64,000 nt of DNA from the NCBI GenBank assembly GCA_963969395.1, contig OZ017798.1, positions 26,466,173 to 26,530,172 on the forward strand, read 5' to 3'. Source of the DNA: Pseudoscleropodium purum (Eukaryota > Streptophyta > Bryopsida > Hypnales > Brachytheciaceae). Both the position numbers and the translations under genes were made by a program. Shown here piece after piece: positions 1-11,337 of this stretch. The notes below the pieces were generated by a model. The model made no database searches and was not told the origin of the DNA. It saw only the letters and a program-made list of their open reading frames with translations. Numbering within the stretch: the first letter of the stretch is position 1; each line of letters begins with the position of its first letter.

Positions 1-984
1 CAAAGAGGATGAATGTTAATAAATGGAGTTGGATGAATTCATATACTTAACTTTATTGAATGAAATTCATTTGTTGTTGAATGTAAAATAACATTGAATG
101 TAAAATAATTGAAATGATTATAATTTATGATTATTTATTTAGGGTAAGGTTTAAATACAAAGTACCTTATATCCAAGGTTTACTGTGACTTTTAAGGAAA
201 CTAGGGAATTGTGCTTATATCATATTATGAAACCATTTTAGAGAGGATATTTTTTCCATTTACAATTTATAATTCTTTTCAAGCATTCTTGAGATTTGTT
301 GAATTTATTTCTAAGTATGCTCACACCAATATTTACAAGCTCTAATTGCAACCCTATATCTAAGTTCTACACCTTATTTCCAATTGCAAAAAAAATATTC
401 AATCCACAAAAATTCCTAGAAGTTGTCTTCTAAAATAAAGATGTCTTTTAGAATGGATGTCAAATTACTCAAATAGAATGATGATGATCTTTACCACTAC
501 ACCAAAAGTTACAAGAATACAAAAGAATTCAAGAATGTAATAATGCGCAAGACTGTAGTGGCCTTTTTAATGTCATTACATCACATTAAATAATTAGATA
601 ACAACATTAGTGTTTAGAACAACATCAATTTGATCCAATACCACACATTGGAGAAGAAGAATCATTGGCTTCACTTCTATCATTAGAAGTAAGCCTTGGT
701 GTCTCAACATTGGCTTCAAAGTTTAAAAATTGTCAAATACTAACATTGTATGAACAACGTTTAGCAATAGAAACGAGTGATGAAGCCTTTGCTATAGCTG
801 TCGCTAAAGTCTCAATGTAACATGGCAAACTCTTCAGACTTAGAGAAGGCGACAACACAAACAAAATGCTGGAGAGTATCACTTCTATAAAATGCAACAA
901 ATAAATAATTAGAACAATTTGAATAGTTTAGGATATTGCAAAAAAAAAAGGAAATAAAGACATGTATAAAACCAAAAAAACAAC
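1..984. other. AT-rich intergenic, no gene seen
   Basis: The stretch is rich in A and T, with stop codons in all frames. I see no conserved motif, no terminal repeats and no coding island. It lies downstream of the minus-strand pseudogene that ends at 985. Confidence 0.5.
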
Positions 985-3900
985 TTATTTACAACGTCTC
1001 TTTTTAGGTCTTGCAAACAATCTCACAATATCCTCATCATCAAGATCATCAACCACTATAGGCATAGGGCCTTTGATTTGGATGGTTGTAGTAGAAGGAG
1101 GAGGGGTATTCAATGGTTGAAGGAGAGCTTTTAATGTCTCACCATCACTCTCTAAGGCCACCAAATGATGTTCAATGTTGTGACATGCATTGAAGGATGC
1201 CCTTATTCAATGAATGCAACATCATTAGTTTCAACAAAAATGTTATACATAATTTAGCAAAAATATGATTTAGATAATGATAACTAATGAGAGTTACCTG
1301 TAGATGCATAACAGTCTAGTACAACATCACTAGGTTTTGAGAATGCCTCAATTAGTAGCTATACAAATAGAAGATCATTTTTCATAGGTACCTCTCCATG
1401 GAACTATACCATTCATAAGTTGAGTTTGTATAGAGGTGAAGTTGTGGAGTAAATTCACTTCTTCAATGTTGGTGCCTACATTGCTAAGTTGTTGATTCCC
1501 GTAGATGGAAAACTTAAATGCCACTGATATTTCTTCCCACTTATTTTGTACAAAAAGAAGAATCCAAAAGCATTGCAACTACCAAGGATGAAGAAGATGA
1601 CAATAAGTACTTAATAAATTCAATGTTGGTAAGTAGGTTCAAGCATTAAAATTTATAAGTGAAGGGAATATGAATGGAATTTATCTAATGTTTATGTTTT
1701 TTGTAATTGGAAAACTTCAATTTGTTCATGCCCATCTAAGAATTAAGTAAATGAAAGCTATATGTATTAGCCTGCTCAAAGGTAAATTCCCTTATCTTCC
1801 CATTCTCTGAGTGGAACAATAAAATTGCTCCATCATTATGAATATACTTTGAAGTAAACTCAAAGATGGGTTTAATGACCTCCTCTTCATTCAATTATTT
1901 CAATATGTTCCAAGTAGAAACATGAGAAGGTGGAACCGAGACATTGGGAACTAGTAGTCCATCTAGGATATCGGCAACAATCAAATCAAAGTACAGACCA
2001 AGCTTCACATTGCCTCCAAAAGTTCGCACCCACTTTGTTCTAACTTTAACATTTGAAAATGCATACTTTCAAATGTATTAATGAATTACAATTCTATACT
2101 TATAACTTAATGTATAATGAAATGTGAAAATTACAAGAAGGCTAGAGAGTATAGATTTTACCTTCTTTGCAAAAGAAAACATTTGATTTCATGTTGGTGC
2201 ATTGTCTCCAGTTTTCTTTTTGACGCTAAACATTGCAAAAATCAACGACAGAAGAAATAGAGCTTTAGGCTCAATACCATGTCTATCAGGTTGAACTATA
2301 GATCTAGCAATGTACTTTGATGAAGCAAAGATGTCTTTTGAAAAAGACATAAAAGTTGGAGGGCAATAGGAGGAAGTTGTATCAATCACTTTGAGTGGAA
2401 GTTGAGATATGATAGAAGGAGGAGGTGGAAGAACAGATGCTAGCATGGATGAAAAGGGGGTGTCATCTTTTGTGGCAATGTTTTTCAGCATTTTCTTTGT
2501 AGTATTTTTTCCCTTGGTTAGTTGGTTTGCGTCCTTTCTTCACTGGTGCAATCTCTTCTGGCTCCTCTTCTTCATCAAGAGACTTGTCATGTGTGACTAG
2601 TCTAGGATGGTCTTTAGTAGCTTCTCTCTCAGGTCCCTCTAGTGTTGGTGCAAAAGTTCTTGAACACTAAAGGTACCAAGGGCAGGCTTGGAGTTCTTGG
2701 ACATAAAACACTCATTGTTGAGTCAATGTGAACATGCAACTGTTCAAAGATGTGTCAAGCCATCCTCCAAAAAGCTTGGGCATGAATTTCCTCTCAATCC
2801 CACCTTTCTAAATCAACTCTTGCTTAAAATATTTGCAATCATAGAGTAGCTATAATGAATGTAATGACAATGGTTCAAATGTCGAGTTATATAATGGATT
2901 TGTAAAGTAACTCCAATTTATACAAATAAATGTAACTAAAATAAAGTCTATACTTGTATAGAAGTCGTTTGATAGCAATATTTGCACCTTCTTGATCTTT
3001 GAAGGGAGTAGACCTCGAATATGAAGAGTCCTTCTTAAAAAGACACTCAAAAGCATGATTCCATAGCACAATGCACCATGTCTCTACATAGTCCTCAATC
3101 ATGTCCAGCTCATCATTGGCATTCTAATGAACTACAATGTTCTCATACTTAATAATGCTTATAAATTCAACTTTGGCAACCTCTTCCAACTACAACAAAC
3201 TCATACAATGTTAGTTGAAGACATTGTCAAGGCAAAATATATCATGGTACAACTATAGTTTAATAATCAAAATGTCAAGAAGCTTCCAAAAAAAATAATA
3301 ATTATGTGAATGAAAAAAAAGGTTGATAATATACCTCAGCCCAAAAAACAGCCTTAGAGAGCTAAATCTCTAAAGTCAAGGTATTGAAATTAGAGGCAGA
3401 AAATCTAAAGTCCTTTCTAGAAGTCTCAGTGGAGTTCTACAATCTAAGCCAACGAACTTTGTGGTTTGATTGAACAACACATGTAGAGATCCTCTAAAGT
3501 TTTTCCAATGACATCTTAGGCTTCTCATTGGTGCTATAATGCAAGTTAATCTGAAATTTTGAAGCAGAAATATATGATCAAAATCAACACCATAAATAAT
3601 CATATGAGGCATGTATTTGTAATAAATACAAAGTTGAATACCTCTTCTAGAAATCCAACACCATTTTTTGATTTGCAATGGTTGATTGCTTATCAAACTC
3701 TATTTGAAATCCCTTGATAGCTATAGTAGCAACTTGAGTCATGGCATCATGAACTCCCATTGGAGTTTGATCTTGTGGCTTTGTTTTCTCATAATATACT
3801 CACCCTGTCACATCAGAAATAATAGCAATCTCTTGCTGCACATTTAAAATAGGAAAGTCAATATTAAACGAATTGCACACTTTAATACAAATAAAAGAAA

Positions 3901-4650
3901 AACTTTAGTAGATATAAGACACTCATCCAATGAAGGAATTGTATGAAGACATTTGATGTCAATGGATACCAAGTACATGGCAGTTTTCTATTTTTGCATT
4001 TCTTGTAATCCTCATTATTTAAAAGACCCTTAAAGTCTTCGAGTTTCAAATTGCTACAGGTACTCATCCTGTGCAATTGTTGATCAAGTTGCTTTTCACA
4101 TGGGAATGTTTTGTAGACTTGCAGACACCAATATGAACAGAATACAAGATGAAAGAATTTGAAAACATGAAATACTACAATTTAGCAAGTCACCAAAGAA
4201 AGCATTAAATTGAAAAACAATAATGTTACTAGAAATCAAAACTAACCAATTGATGTCATTCATAGCTTCCAATAGAATACACGTGCAACCATCTGGCACC
4301 AAAAGCATACAATTAATTGGCATATGCCAATCGTAGTCATGATGGTGATGCCTATCAATGTAAGCACACCAAGCTGCCAATCTATGGTTGCCATCCCACA
4401 CAAAAAACAGATGGTTTGACAAATGTGCAATGGATGGTTGAGATTGCAACTAAGACTCAAACTCTTCATTTTGTTGTATCCAATGATTATCCCATGTCTC
4501 CACGATCTCAAGAGTCACTAACTTGCAAAGTCCCTTGTCATTTGTAGTTGACACATAAAGAATACAATCACCTGGTGTCGTGTTGTAAATAACTATATCA
4601 TTTAAAAACATCAAAAGATTAACCTTGAACCCTAGTTCAAGAAAAGGGTT
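985..4650 (-). pseudogene. Decayed ParB/sulfiredoxin-like + DNA amino-methyltransferase gene
   Basis: Reading the minus strand from about 4650 down to a TAA at 985-987, short coding islands separated by AT-rich intron-like sequence line up in a sensible order. The first island holds FVWDGNHRLAAW (DGNHR at 4381-4395), the signature of ParB/sulfiredoxin-like domains, and ends near a GTTAGT donor. Later islands hold an acidic stretch plus KKGRKP (near 2530), then LYFDLIVADIL (near 1970-2000), HNDGAILLFHS, LLIEAFSKPSDVVLDCYASTG-type motif X/I (1298-1360) and NIEHHLVALESD, ending in the basic tail RPKKRRCK. Motif order IV, X, I, II is that of beta-class N4/N6 amino-methyltransferases. Several in-frame stops, for example after the EEFES and WNILK segments, show that it is not functional. 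The usual DPPY-type catalytic tetrad is not evident at VADI. The exon borders are guesses. It could be a host gene or cargo of a mobile element. Confidence 0.5.
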
Positions 4651-4659
4651 GAGATAGAA

Positions 4660-4895
4660 AAGGTGGGGGTCATAGAGAAATCCACGGTCTTGGGTTGTAC
4701 TGCATCTTGTCACTTAGCTCAGGGGGACAGGGTGGCTGGCTGGTTGGCTAGTTATTTCCTGCTCTCACTAGCGGTGCCAAGTTGCAACTGCTCAGACCGA
4801 ATCAACGAATCCGACAAGATTCGAACCCGGAACCAGCTAGCAGCTAATTGGGGACTTCTCCAACCAACCAAGTCCGCAACTTGGCGGCCGTTGTT
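4660..4895 (-). repeat. Possible tRNA-derived SINE
   Basis: On the minus strand, GGGTTCGAATC (near 4810-4820) matches a pol III B box (GGTTCGANNCC). About 35-45 nt upstream lies CTTGGTTGGTTGGAG, which resembles a degenerate A box. That spacing fits a tRNA-like SINE head. The other end is not marked by a clear A-rich tail, and I found no target duplication. Part of the segment is also open in plus frame 4663-5055, but that frame has no recognisable product. The plus strand also has TTAGCTCAGGGGGA, which resembles a D-arm, so orientation is not certain. Confidence 0.35.
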
Positions 4896-5204
4896 GATCC
4901 CAAGGTGGTTTTATACCACTATTGATTGGCTGTTTGGTATATTGACTGACGGAACAGTGTTCCTAAGTCTATTTTTTTTATCACATAGGTTACCTTTTGA
5001 TACAAAAAAGAAAAAGAATATACGTTTGATTATTAGTATTTTGATTTTATTATAAAGATAGCTAGTATAGTGTGATTAGAGTATATAAAGCAAAAGTAAG
5101 CTTTTTAAAGAAGCTATTAGGTAAAGAAATAGAGGAACTGAGTAGTATTGCTTCTCATATTCTACTTTGAGTTGGTTATAGTTTGGGTTTTAGTATTCGT
5201 AGTT

Positions 5205-5618
5205 ATGGATTTACAAGACCCTGACGATTGGCAATTGCCATTATTGCAATTACCAGTTGATCAAAATCAACCATCTTCATCAAGACTGCGTATGCGAGAT
5301 GATGCTGGACCTTCTGAACGTCGTGTTCAACCACGAACAGATCTAGGTAACCAGCAAACTTTATTGCCAGTTTTGCAATTGGATAAAAAGTCTTTGGTAA
5401 TCGTTTTTGAGTCTGAACCCGTGCTTTCCGAGAACTATCAAATGGTGTTTAAAGGGTGTTTTGAAAACAACGGTGAAGAACAAATGGTCACCTGTATTTC
5501 CAGTGAAGTAGGCCAACGCCTTTGGCTTCAAGAACCACTCAATCTATTGACCGCGGAACGGAGAGCTAAATACATTGCTGCTTTACTTTTGCGTGTTTTG
5601 GAGTTCTTAAGTGTGTAA
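5205..5618 (+). CDS. Hypothetical 137-aa acidic/glutamine-rich protein
   Basis: An uninterrupted frame starts with ATG at 5205 (MDLQDPDDWQLP) and stops at 5616-5618. The frame is open further upstream to 5148, but only with hydrophobic, intergenic-looking codons. The N-terminal third is rich in L, Q, P, D and S. The C-terminal part (LVIVFESEPVLSENYQMVF and LLTAERRAKYIAALLLRVL) looks like a folded alpha/beta segment ending in an amphipathic helix. Composition and codon use look more gene-like than the surrounding AT-rich DNA. I do not recognise a family. It may be a lone exon of a larger gene or a domain from a mobile element. Confidence 0.4.
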   Translation: MDLQDPDDWQLPLLQLPVDQNQPSSSRLRMRDDAGPSERRVQPRTDLGNQQTLLPVLQLDKKSLVIVFESEPVLSENYQMVFKGCFENNGEEQMVTCISSEVGQRLWLQEPLNLLTAERRAKYIAALLLRVLEFLSV

Positions 5619-7240
5619 AGCAAATGATTTTGAAATCATATTTTGTGGTGTTAAGGTAATGGATTTTAGCCTTTGTTTTAGGATTTTTGGCTACCACCAA
5701 TTAAATTTTATTCACATTAGATGAAAGTAGTTGATTGTTTACCTTCCTTTTGTTGACTTTGGGATTAGTGGACCTAAAGAAGCATTTGGAATTTAGAATA
5801 AGTAGGATTTTAGGGAGCCTATAGGAGTTGAGATGCTCACATGGGCTGATGTGGCCCATGTGGAAGGAGAAAGGGGGGGAGATTCTCTCCTCTCTCGTTG
5901 TCGACGTTTGGTGAGTGTGTGAGTGTGTGGTGTGTTGTAGTGCAAAAAACCGAAAGTTTGTTCGGTTGCTGTGTGTTGCTAAAGACGAATTTGAATACAA
6001 AATTTGGTGAAGTTATACATGGTGGTGTTGCGCTTCTTTTGGCGGTATTTTCACTTGATTTCAATATTGTATGTGAATTTTATAGGCTTTTGAGTGAGGA
6101 GTAGTCTGTTACAACCCAAAAGGAGGAGCAAAGACTTTGTGCCTCTCCTAGAGTCACAAAAATTGTTAGAACAAAGTGAAAATCAAGTAGAATATAGATC
6201 TTGTTGCTAGCTTTCTATCAAGCTATCAAACTTCTCATTACCATGTTTTTATCTCAAGTTATGAAGAGAAAGGCGAAGTAGTGTACTACCGCTAGAATTG
6301 CATGTGAGTGATCTTTGAGAGCACATAACTCGTAGGCAGTAGCTTTGTTTTAAGTGAAATTTTGATGGATCAAAGCTTACTGTATTATCTTTTTAAAGAG
6401 CTATCTCTTACCTAAAGTGGAGCTTTAGAACGTTTTAGGTGCCCATTTTAGTACTGCTGATTTAGAAGAAGGTGAAAGAGACGATTGGAAGGTTAGAAGG
6501 TTGAAGATTGAAGTGAAGAATTGAAGAGTCAAGTGAAGACTTACCTTGCAAGGACCTAGCCTATGTTGTGGCTTGTGGCTCTATTATTCCAAGCCAGATT
6601 TGGAGGCTCGTTGTCAATTTGTGTGGTGGGCATGTGGCTTTGTTAATTTTTTGCATTATAAACCTTGTTTGCGGGTTTGGCCTGACATTGCGTACATGGC
6701 CTTACTCCATTTGTGTCGTGAGCAACGAAGTGGGGTTGATGGCCCACATGGTTGAATCTTATGTCGTTCTCACGGTGAGACTGGATTGATCACCAGTAGA
6801 CTGTGAATTTGAAAGTTTAGGAGCCATATTCACGGACGGTTCAGCTCGTGGTCTGCCGTCCGTTCTACCCGTCCCATATCCTATGGTTTCTTATCCCTTC
6901 CTTGACCCTTGAACCCCTAGAACCATAACAGGATAGGCCAACATGGAGCTGATTCAAGAAAGTTGAAGATTCGAGGTTCGAGAAGACAACGTGTTGAAGA
7001 TTCGAGGTGCAAATGTACGAAAAGACATTCTATTGAAGATTCAAGGTTCGAGACAAGATCAAGCTAGAAACCCTATCCTCAAGTCATTTCTAGCAGTAGC
7101 CAGAATCCCTGTGATTTCCCAAAGCAAACTCCTCTCAATACGACATCGGTCGATATCCACAAGTGAACTCATCCTCCAATCGTTTCACTTGACTTTGAAG
7201 AAGAGGACGCACCAATGGAACGCTAATCATCTTGCATAAA
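5619..7240. other. Unassigned region with short repeats
   Basis: No convincing gene is visible. The stretch 6107-6930 begins TGTTACAACCC and ends ACCATAACA, which would fit a solo LTR (TGTTA...TAACA). The flanks do not match as a target duplication, so this stays a suggestion. Near 6830-6870 the pair ACGGACGG/CCGTCCGT can fold. Confidence 0.3.
6961..7060. repeat. Three short tandem copies of TTGAAGATTCGAGGTTCGAG
   Basis: The phrase TTGAAGATTCGAGGTTCGAG recurs three times with small changes, starting near 6963, 6993 and 7034, at spacings of about 30-40 bp. It lies upstream of an unremarkable short open frame. Confidence 0.6.
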
Positions 7241-7244
7241 AGAA

Positions 7245-7765
7245 TATCAAATCAAGATACTGGCCTACCACCATCGAATAGCATACTCTTGATGATGGCA
7301 TTGAAGTCAAATTTTTTACCAATACGCACATCTCGTTCTACCTCTTCTATTATTTGTCCTTCAAAATTGGGATGTATGTCTTGACTTCTACTGATGGTCT
7401 CAACCTATAATGAATTGTATATTCAAAACAAATTACAATTAATACTCAGAGGTTATGAAAAAGCATAGGAAAATGAACTTAGATTATAGTACCAAAACAA
7501 TTGGTACAACATGCATACAACGATAATGGGAAATATATGTAACCTAAGGAATGATAAGTAAAAGCTTGGAATCATCATTGAAGACAAGCTCCAACCGCTC
7601 GTCCTGTATAAGCCCTCCATCAATGTCTATGGAGTTCTATATTGTGAGTGAAATGATGATTAGAAGGCCATATGAGCAATTGGAAAAATGGGAAGAAAAT
7701 GAAGACATTCACTTGAAACTCAAATAATTGAGAACTTGATATGAGACATGGTAAGTTTTGAAATT
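7245..7765 (-). other. Exon-like islands of an unknown decayed gene
   Basis: Two short open islands on the minus strand look more like protein than the flanks. One, near 7280-7400, includes IIEEVERDVRIGKKFDFNA. The other, near 7560-7640, includes IDIDGGLIQDERLELVFND. I recognise no family, and no complete reading frame connects them. They may be exons of a degraded mobile-element gene like those at 985-4650 and 12353-14395. Confidence 0.2.
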
Positions 7766-7769
7766 GACA

Positions 7770-8568
7770 CCTTGTTAACGAGGCCATGCTTTACAGCCCA
7801 AAGTGAAGAATTGCTAACAAACCACAAAACAAGTATTCTAATCTTTTATAAATTCAGTGAGCTCGTAAATCAGGGTTGACAGGACGTCCGGACTCGGACG
7901 CTGTGTTCGCAGCGTCCGTTGACATTCGCGTCCCGGCGAACGCATCGTCCGTCTGTCCCCCGTCCGCCTGTCCGCCCGTTCACCCGATTACGGCCGTCCG
8001 ATCGACGTGCAAACTGATCTGGTCCGCACGATCTAGGCGTCCGCCTCGGGCTGTCCGCCCTGCCCGTCCGCTTTCCAACGGCGGTCGGGACGCTGCGTTC
8101 GCTAGCGTCCGTGCGTCCGGACGTCCGGAAAACGGACGCTATTTTGGGGCGGACGTTGACATTCGTCAACCCTGTCGTAAATTGCCCAAAATAGTAACCT
8201 CGTTAACAAGGCCATGTTTTATAGTCCTAAATGAAAAATCACCGAAAAACCAAAAAGGAGTATTCTAATCTATCACAAATTTAGTGAGCTCTAAAATTGC
8301 CCAAAATAGTGACCTCGTTAATGAGGCCATGTTTTACAACCCTAAATTTAGAAATGCCAAAAAATGAAAAAGGAGTATTCTAATATGTTATAAATTTAGT
8401 GGGCCCCAAAATCGCCCTAAATAGTGACCTCGTTAACGAGGTCATGTTTTACAACCCATAGTGAGCAATTGAGAAGAAATTTGAATGAAATCTGAAAGCA
8501 CACACTTTGAATTTGTATCATCGGAGTGAGACTCTATAGAACTAGAATTAAACACCTCGTTAACGAGG
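7770..8568. repeat. 115-bp tandem array centred on palindrome CCTCGTTAACGAGG
   Basis: Five copies of CCTCGTTAACGAGG or a near match start at 7770, 8198, 8313, 8428 and 8555. CCTCGTTAACGAGG reads the same on both strands. Spacing is 115 bp between copies 2-3 and 3-4. Between copies 1 and 2 it is 428 bp, which becomes 116 bp once the 304-bp MITE and its 8-bp duplication are removed. The last interval is 127 bp. Each unit also shares GGCCATGTTTTACA, GGAGTATTCTAAT and AATTTAGTG. No gene overlaps convincingly. Confidence 0.85.
7871..8174. mobile_element. hAT-type MITE, copy 1 (304 bp)
   Basis: The element begins CAGGGTTGAC and ends GTCAACCCTG, giving 10-bp inverted termini. It is flanked on both sides by the 8-bp direct repeat TCGTAAAT (7863-7870 and 8175-8182). 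CAGGG-type ends with 8-bp duplications are the hAT superfamily pattern. The interior is GC-rich and full of CGTCCG/GGACG sub-repeats, quite unlike the AT-rich surroundings. It encodes no transposase, so it is non-autonomous. It sits inside one unit of the 115-bp array. A second copy lies at 34673-35038 in the opposite orientation. Confidence 0.9.
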
Positions 8569-10050
8569 TGACATAATCTAGCACAAATCAAAAATTGGTG
8601 AACAAAAACCCTATCATTGATGCATTTGTTATGATGAGACATAGTAGCCTATAGACACTGTGAACTTTAAAACTTAATATATGATCCATGCCGGACAACA
8701 ATGTGACTACTTTCCGTAGGAGTATTCAAGCTTTAGTTATTTTGTGAAGTTCAGGGTCTCTTCTATTGTAGACTTAGTTATATTGTAGTCATTCTTTGTA
8801 CTTGAAGATAGAGTTTTCTCTAGTCTAAGTCATTGTCTTGTCATGAAACCAACAGAGTGATTCATGCATGACTTTTATAAGTCATTTTATGTTGAGATTT
8901 AGCTCAAGCATAAACCATTGATTTTCTTTTCTACTAAACATTTCAACAATCATGAAGATTATGCTCAAATGTGCTAGTATTTCTTCCCACCATGATCTTC
9001 AACTTGTCTTTACAATTGTGACTTTGCAATAGGTTAAGCAAATTCACTGTGCAGATTACATAAGAGAAGCCTACCTCACACCGTCATGTTGCAATTGTGT
9101 TTGTAATGTACGAGGTGCCAACCCACATACATGTGGAGCAGTTTGGTTCATGCTTGCATGCATCTTACAAAAGCAAAGTTCCTTTCCATTGGATGTAAGT
9201 GAGTCCACAAGCTATGTGGATGTAAAAAAGAAGGACGACCTTGGTCTCTTTTGAAAAATTAACAGTCACTTATTGCAATTGTTGAAACAATTCCAGTGAA
9301 GCCCAGAAAAATGGGAGAAGGAGTGTTCCTCTAGCCCCCACCATGTCATAGAGTTGGACACTCTATAATATACATAGCCGAAGTAAACAAGGGAAGGGAT
9401 TGGGTTCAAAATTCTACGGTGTCATTCATGTAAGATGTTGTGATATTCATTGCTAAAGAATCATGTACACTATTCTGTACAAAAGATATGACGCTAGTGT
9501 GAATATGTAATTCAATTGGGTGCTACATTCTTAACAGGGTCGTATCAAACAAACCTATATTTCCAATAGAGGCTTCAATCATTCAATAGTTGCATGCCAT
9601 ATGTGATGATTGATTTGTCATTGTTTCTAGTCATATTGAAGTTGAGAATTCACTATAAGAGAATGGTGTCCAAATTGACAAATATTTGCCACAAATTTGT
9701 CTAAAATGACAAGAGTTGTCAATTTTGCCCATAATGCTATCAATTTGTACCTTTGTCATATTTTTGTCAATTGTTGTCATATTCTTGTCAATGTCCTTTT
9801 TTGCTTGTAATTTTCTTTATTAATTTCAACAGTACAATATCCAAAAGAACAAAATAGTTTACACTATTTTGTTCATTTTGAATTCCAAAAGTTTCAATTA
9901 AGTTTTCATTACATGGACAATGTTTAAGCTACCATGGATAAATGAAATTCTATAACAAAAAAAAATTTAATTACAAGAAACTGAAGAAAGATGACACTCT
10001 TTTCATACCCTCGTGAAAGAAGAGAAGTGTTTTCAGTGACATAAAAGAGG
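8569..10050. other. AT-rich intergenic, no gene seen
   Basis: No coherent coding island was found. A patch at 9670-9800 repeats TTGTCA/TTGTCAAT many times, which is low-complexity rather than a regular array. Confidence 0.4.
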
Positions 10051-10079
10051 ACATTTTAATAATATGAAAGAAGTGAAGA

Positions 10080-10217
10080 GAAGATCTTTAAACCAATGAA
10101 GTGGTAGAAGGTAGAACAAACCATATGGAATATGTGAATTAAGACTAAGTATGAATGGTTCACATATCCCATATGGTTTGTTCAACCTTTTACCACCCCA
10201 TTGATATAAAGATCTTG
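10080..10217. repeat. Long imperfect hairpin (about 59-nt arms, 20-nt loop)
   Basis: The left arm 10080-10138 and right arm 10159-10217 are reverse complements with about eight mismatches over 59 positions, around a 20-nt loop. The arms share CCATATGGTTTG and AAAGATCTT. Weaker pairing may continue outward for another 20-25 nt on each side. Such a foldback could be a MIR-type precursor, a small MITE or an accidental inverted duplication. I see no target duplication at the ends. Confidence 0.75.
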
Positions 10218-10749
10218 TCTTCCCCTCTACATTATCATCGAAATTATCAACAACGCTAGTGTATGAGCAAGAGCTTGAGAGTAGTGAGCACGGATTGTGT
10301 GAGCCTAGAAATTTAGAATATGATGTAATTTCTAATTTTATTTGTTTAAAAATCAAAAGATTGATGTTTTTTCACCAAAATTTAGTGAATTTAGCTGAAT
10401 TTGACCTACTACTACAAGATCCATGACCATGGGTTTTAAATCAAGTCCTTGGGAAGTTGGTGCTATATAGCTATTGGATGTTTTGAAATTTATATCATAA
10501 TTATTTGAGAAGCTATCCTAAGGTAGGTTGATAAAGTGAAAGTACAAATAATATAAAATCAAATCTAAAGGATGAGATGAAGACAAATGTAATGAAATAT
10601 CATAGGATTTGTAAAATTGTACATATAATAAAATATTCTTTTATTACAAAAGGGAATATACATTGGAATATAAATATAAGATTTTACTACTCGCATTTTG
10701 GGGATTTTGAAGATAATATATTGATACTACGTATCTACTTCATATTATA

Positions 10750-10959
10750 CTAATATCTGTCAATTAACTTACTCACTAGCAAGTCTTGATGATTCCACTC
10801 AGTAGTAAGAAACACTTGCTTAATTTCATCTAAGCTAAGGGTAGGAGTGTGGATGAACATATCTATCTTATAATCTAGTTTGTAGAAGTAATGAAAGATG
10901 TAATAAAGGTGTTTGCAGTTTATATACATGCCATGCTTTCCAATGGAGGTTCCATTCAT
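10750..10959 (-). pseudogene. Possible C-terminal piece of MULE-like transposase
   Basis: The open minus-strand frame includes YINCKHLYYIFHYFYKL and FIHTPTLSLDEI. It lies downstream, in transcript sense, of the transposase remnant at 12353-14395, in the same orientation and order expected of a C-terminal region. The CxxH spacing is reminiscent of a SWIM-like zinc site but incomplete. The segment 11020-11337 (minus) may belong to the same gene. Assignment rests mostly on position. Confidence 0.3.
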
Positions 10960-11019
10960 ACCTCCATAATGCGGACAAGTACAAGATAAAAAATTAGAAA
11001 GTATAATGTTGTAAACCTT

Positions 11020-11337
11020 CTAATTAGAGTCATTTCCAGACAAAAGTGTAATAATAGCACTGAATCCAGGATAAGGAAGGAAGTTTACTCCTATCATACT
11101 TGCAGTCACATTCCGTATACTTTCCCATTGGTTGCGGTGATTCTCAGTAGGCACCTTACTATTTCGACAAATTTGCTTGCCATTTTGAATGAAAGGGATT
11201 CTTCCAACATGTTCTGGTCGAGGATGAATCCACAACATAGGCTCAAATATTCTAAATGAGGTGAAAAGACGTTGAGGTGACATTAGAACGTTGGATTGCA
11301 AGCAAAACCCAACTTCTTCAAGCTCTATGATTTCCAT
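11020..11337 (-). pseudogene. Unassigned open minus-strand island
   Basis: This is an open frame of about 105 codons between the transposase-like body and the possible C-terminal piece. It holds FRIFEPMLWIHPRPEHVGRI and FLPYPGFSAIITLL, which look protein-like, but I do not recognise a domain. It may be an exon of the same decayed gene. Confidence 0.25.

Noticed and set aside
4663..5055. 130-codon plus-strand frame
   Set aside because: It overlaps the SINE-like sequence and then runs into AT-rich DNA; no family resemblance.
6107..6930. Possible solo LTR beginning TGTTACAACCC and ending CCATAACA
   Set aside because: The flanking pentamers do not match, and no second copy is in the window, so the short inverted ends may be chance.
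7870..8268. Overlapping open frames on both strands
   Set aside because: Same reason: they lie in the GC-rich MITE and have no protein-family match.
7770..8568. CRISPR-like array of palindromic repeats
   Set aside because: The whole 115-bp unit is repeated, spacers are not unique, and the context is a plant nucleus.
9660..9800. TTGTCA-rich patch as a possible regular array
   Set aside because: Spacing is irregular; best described as low complexity.
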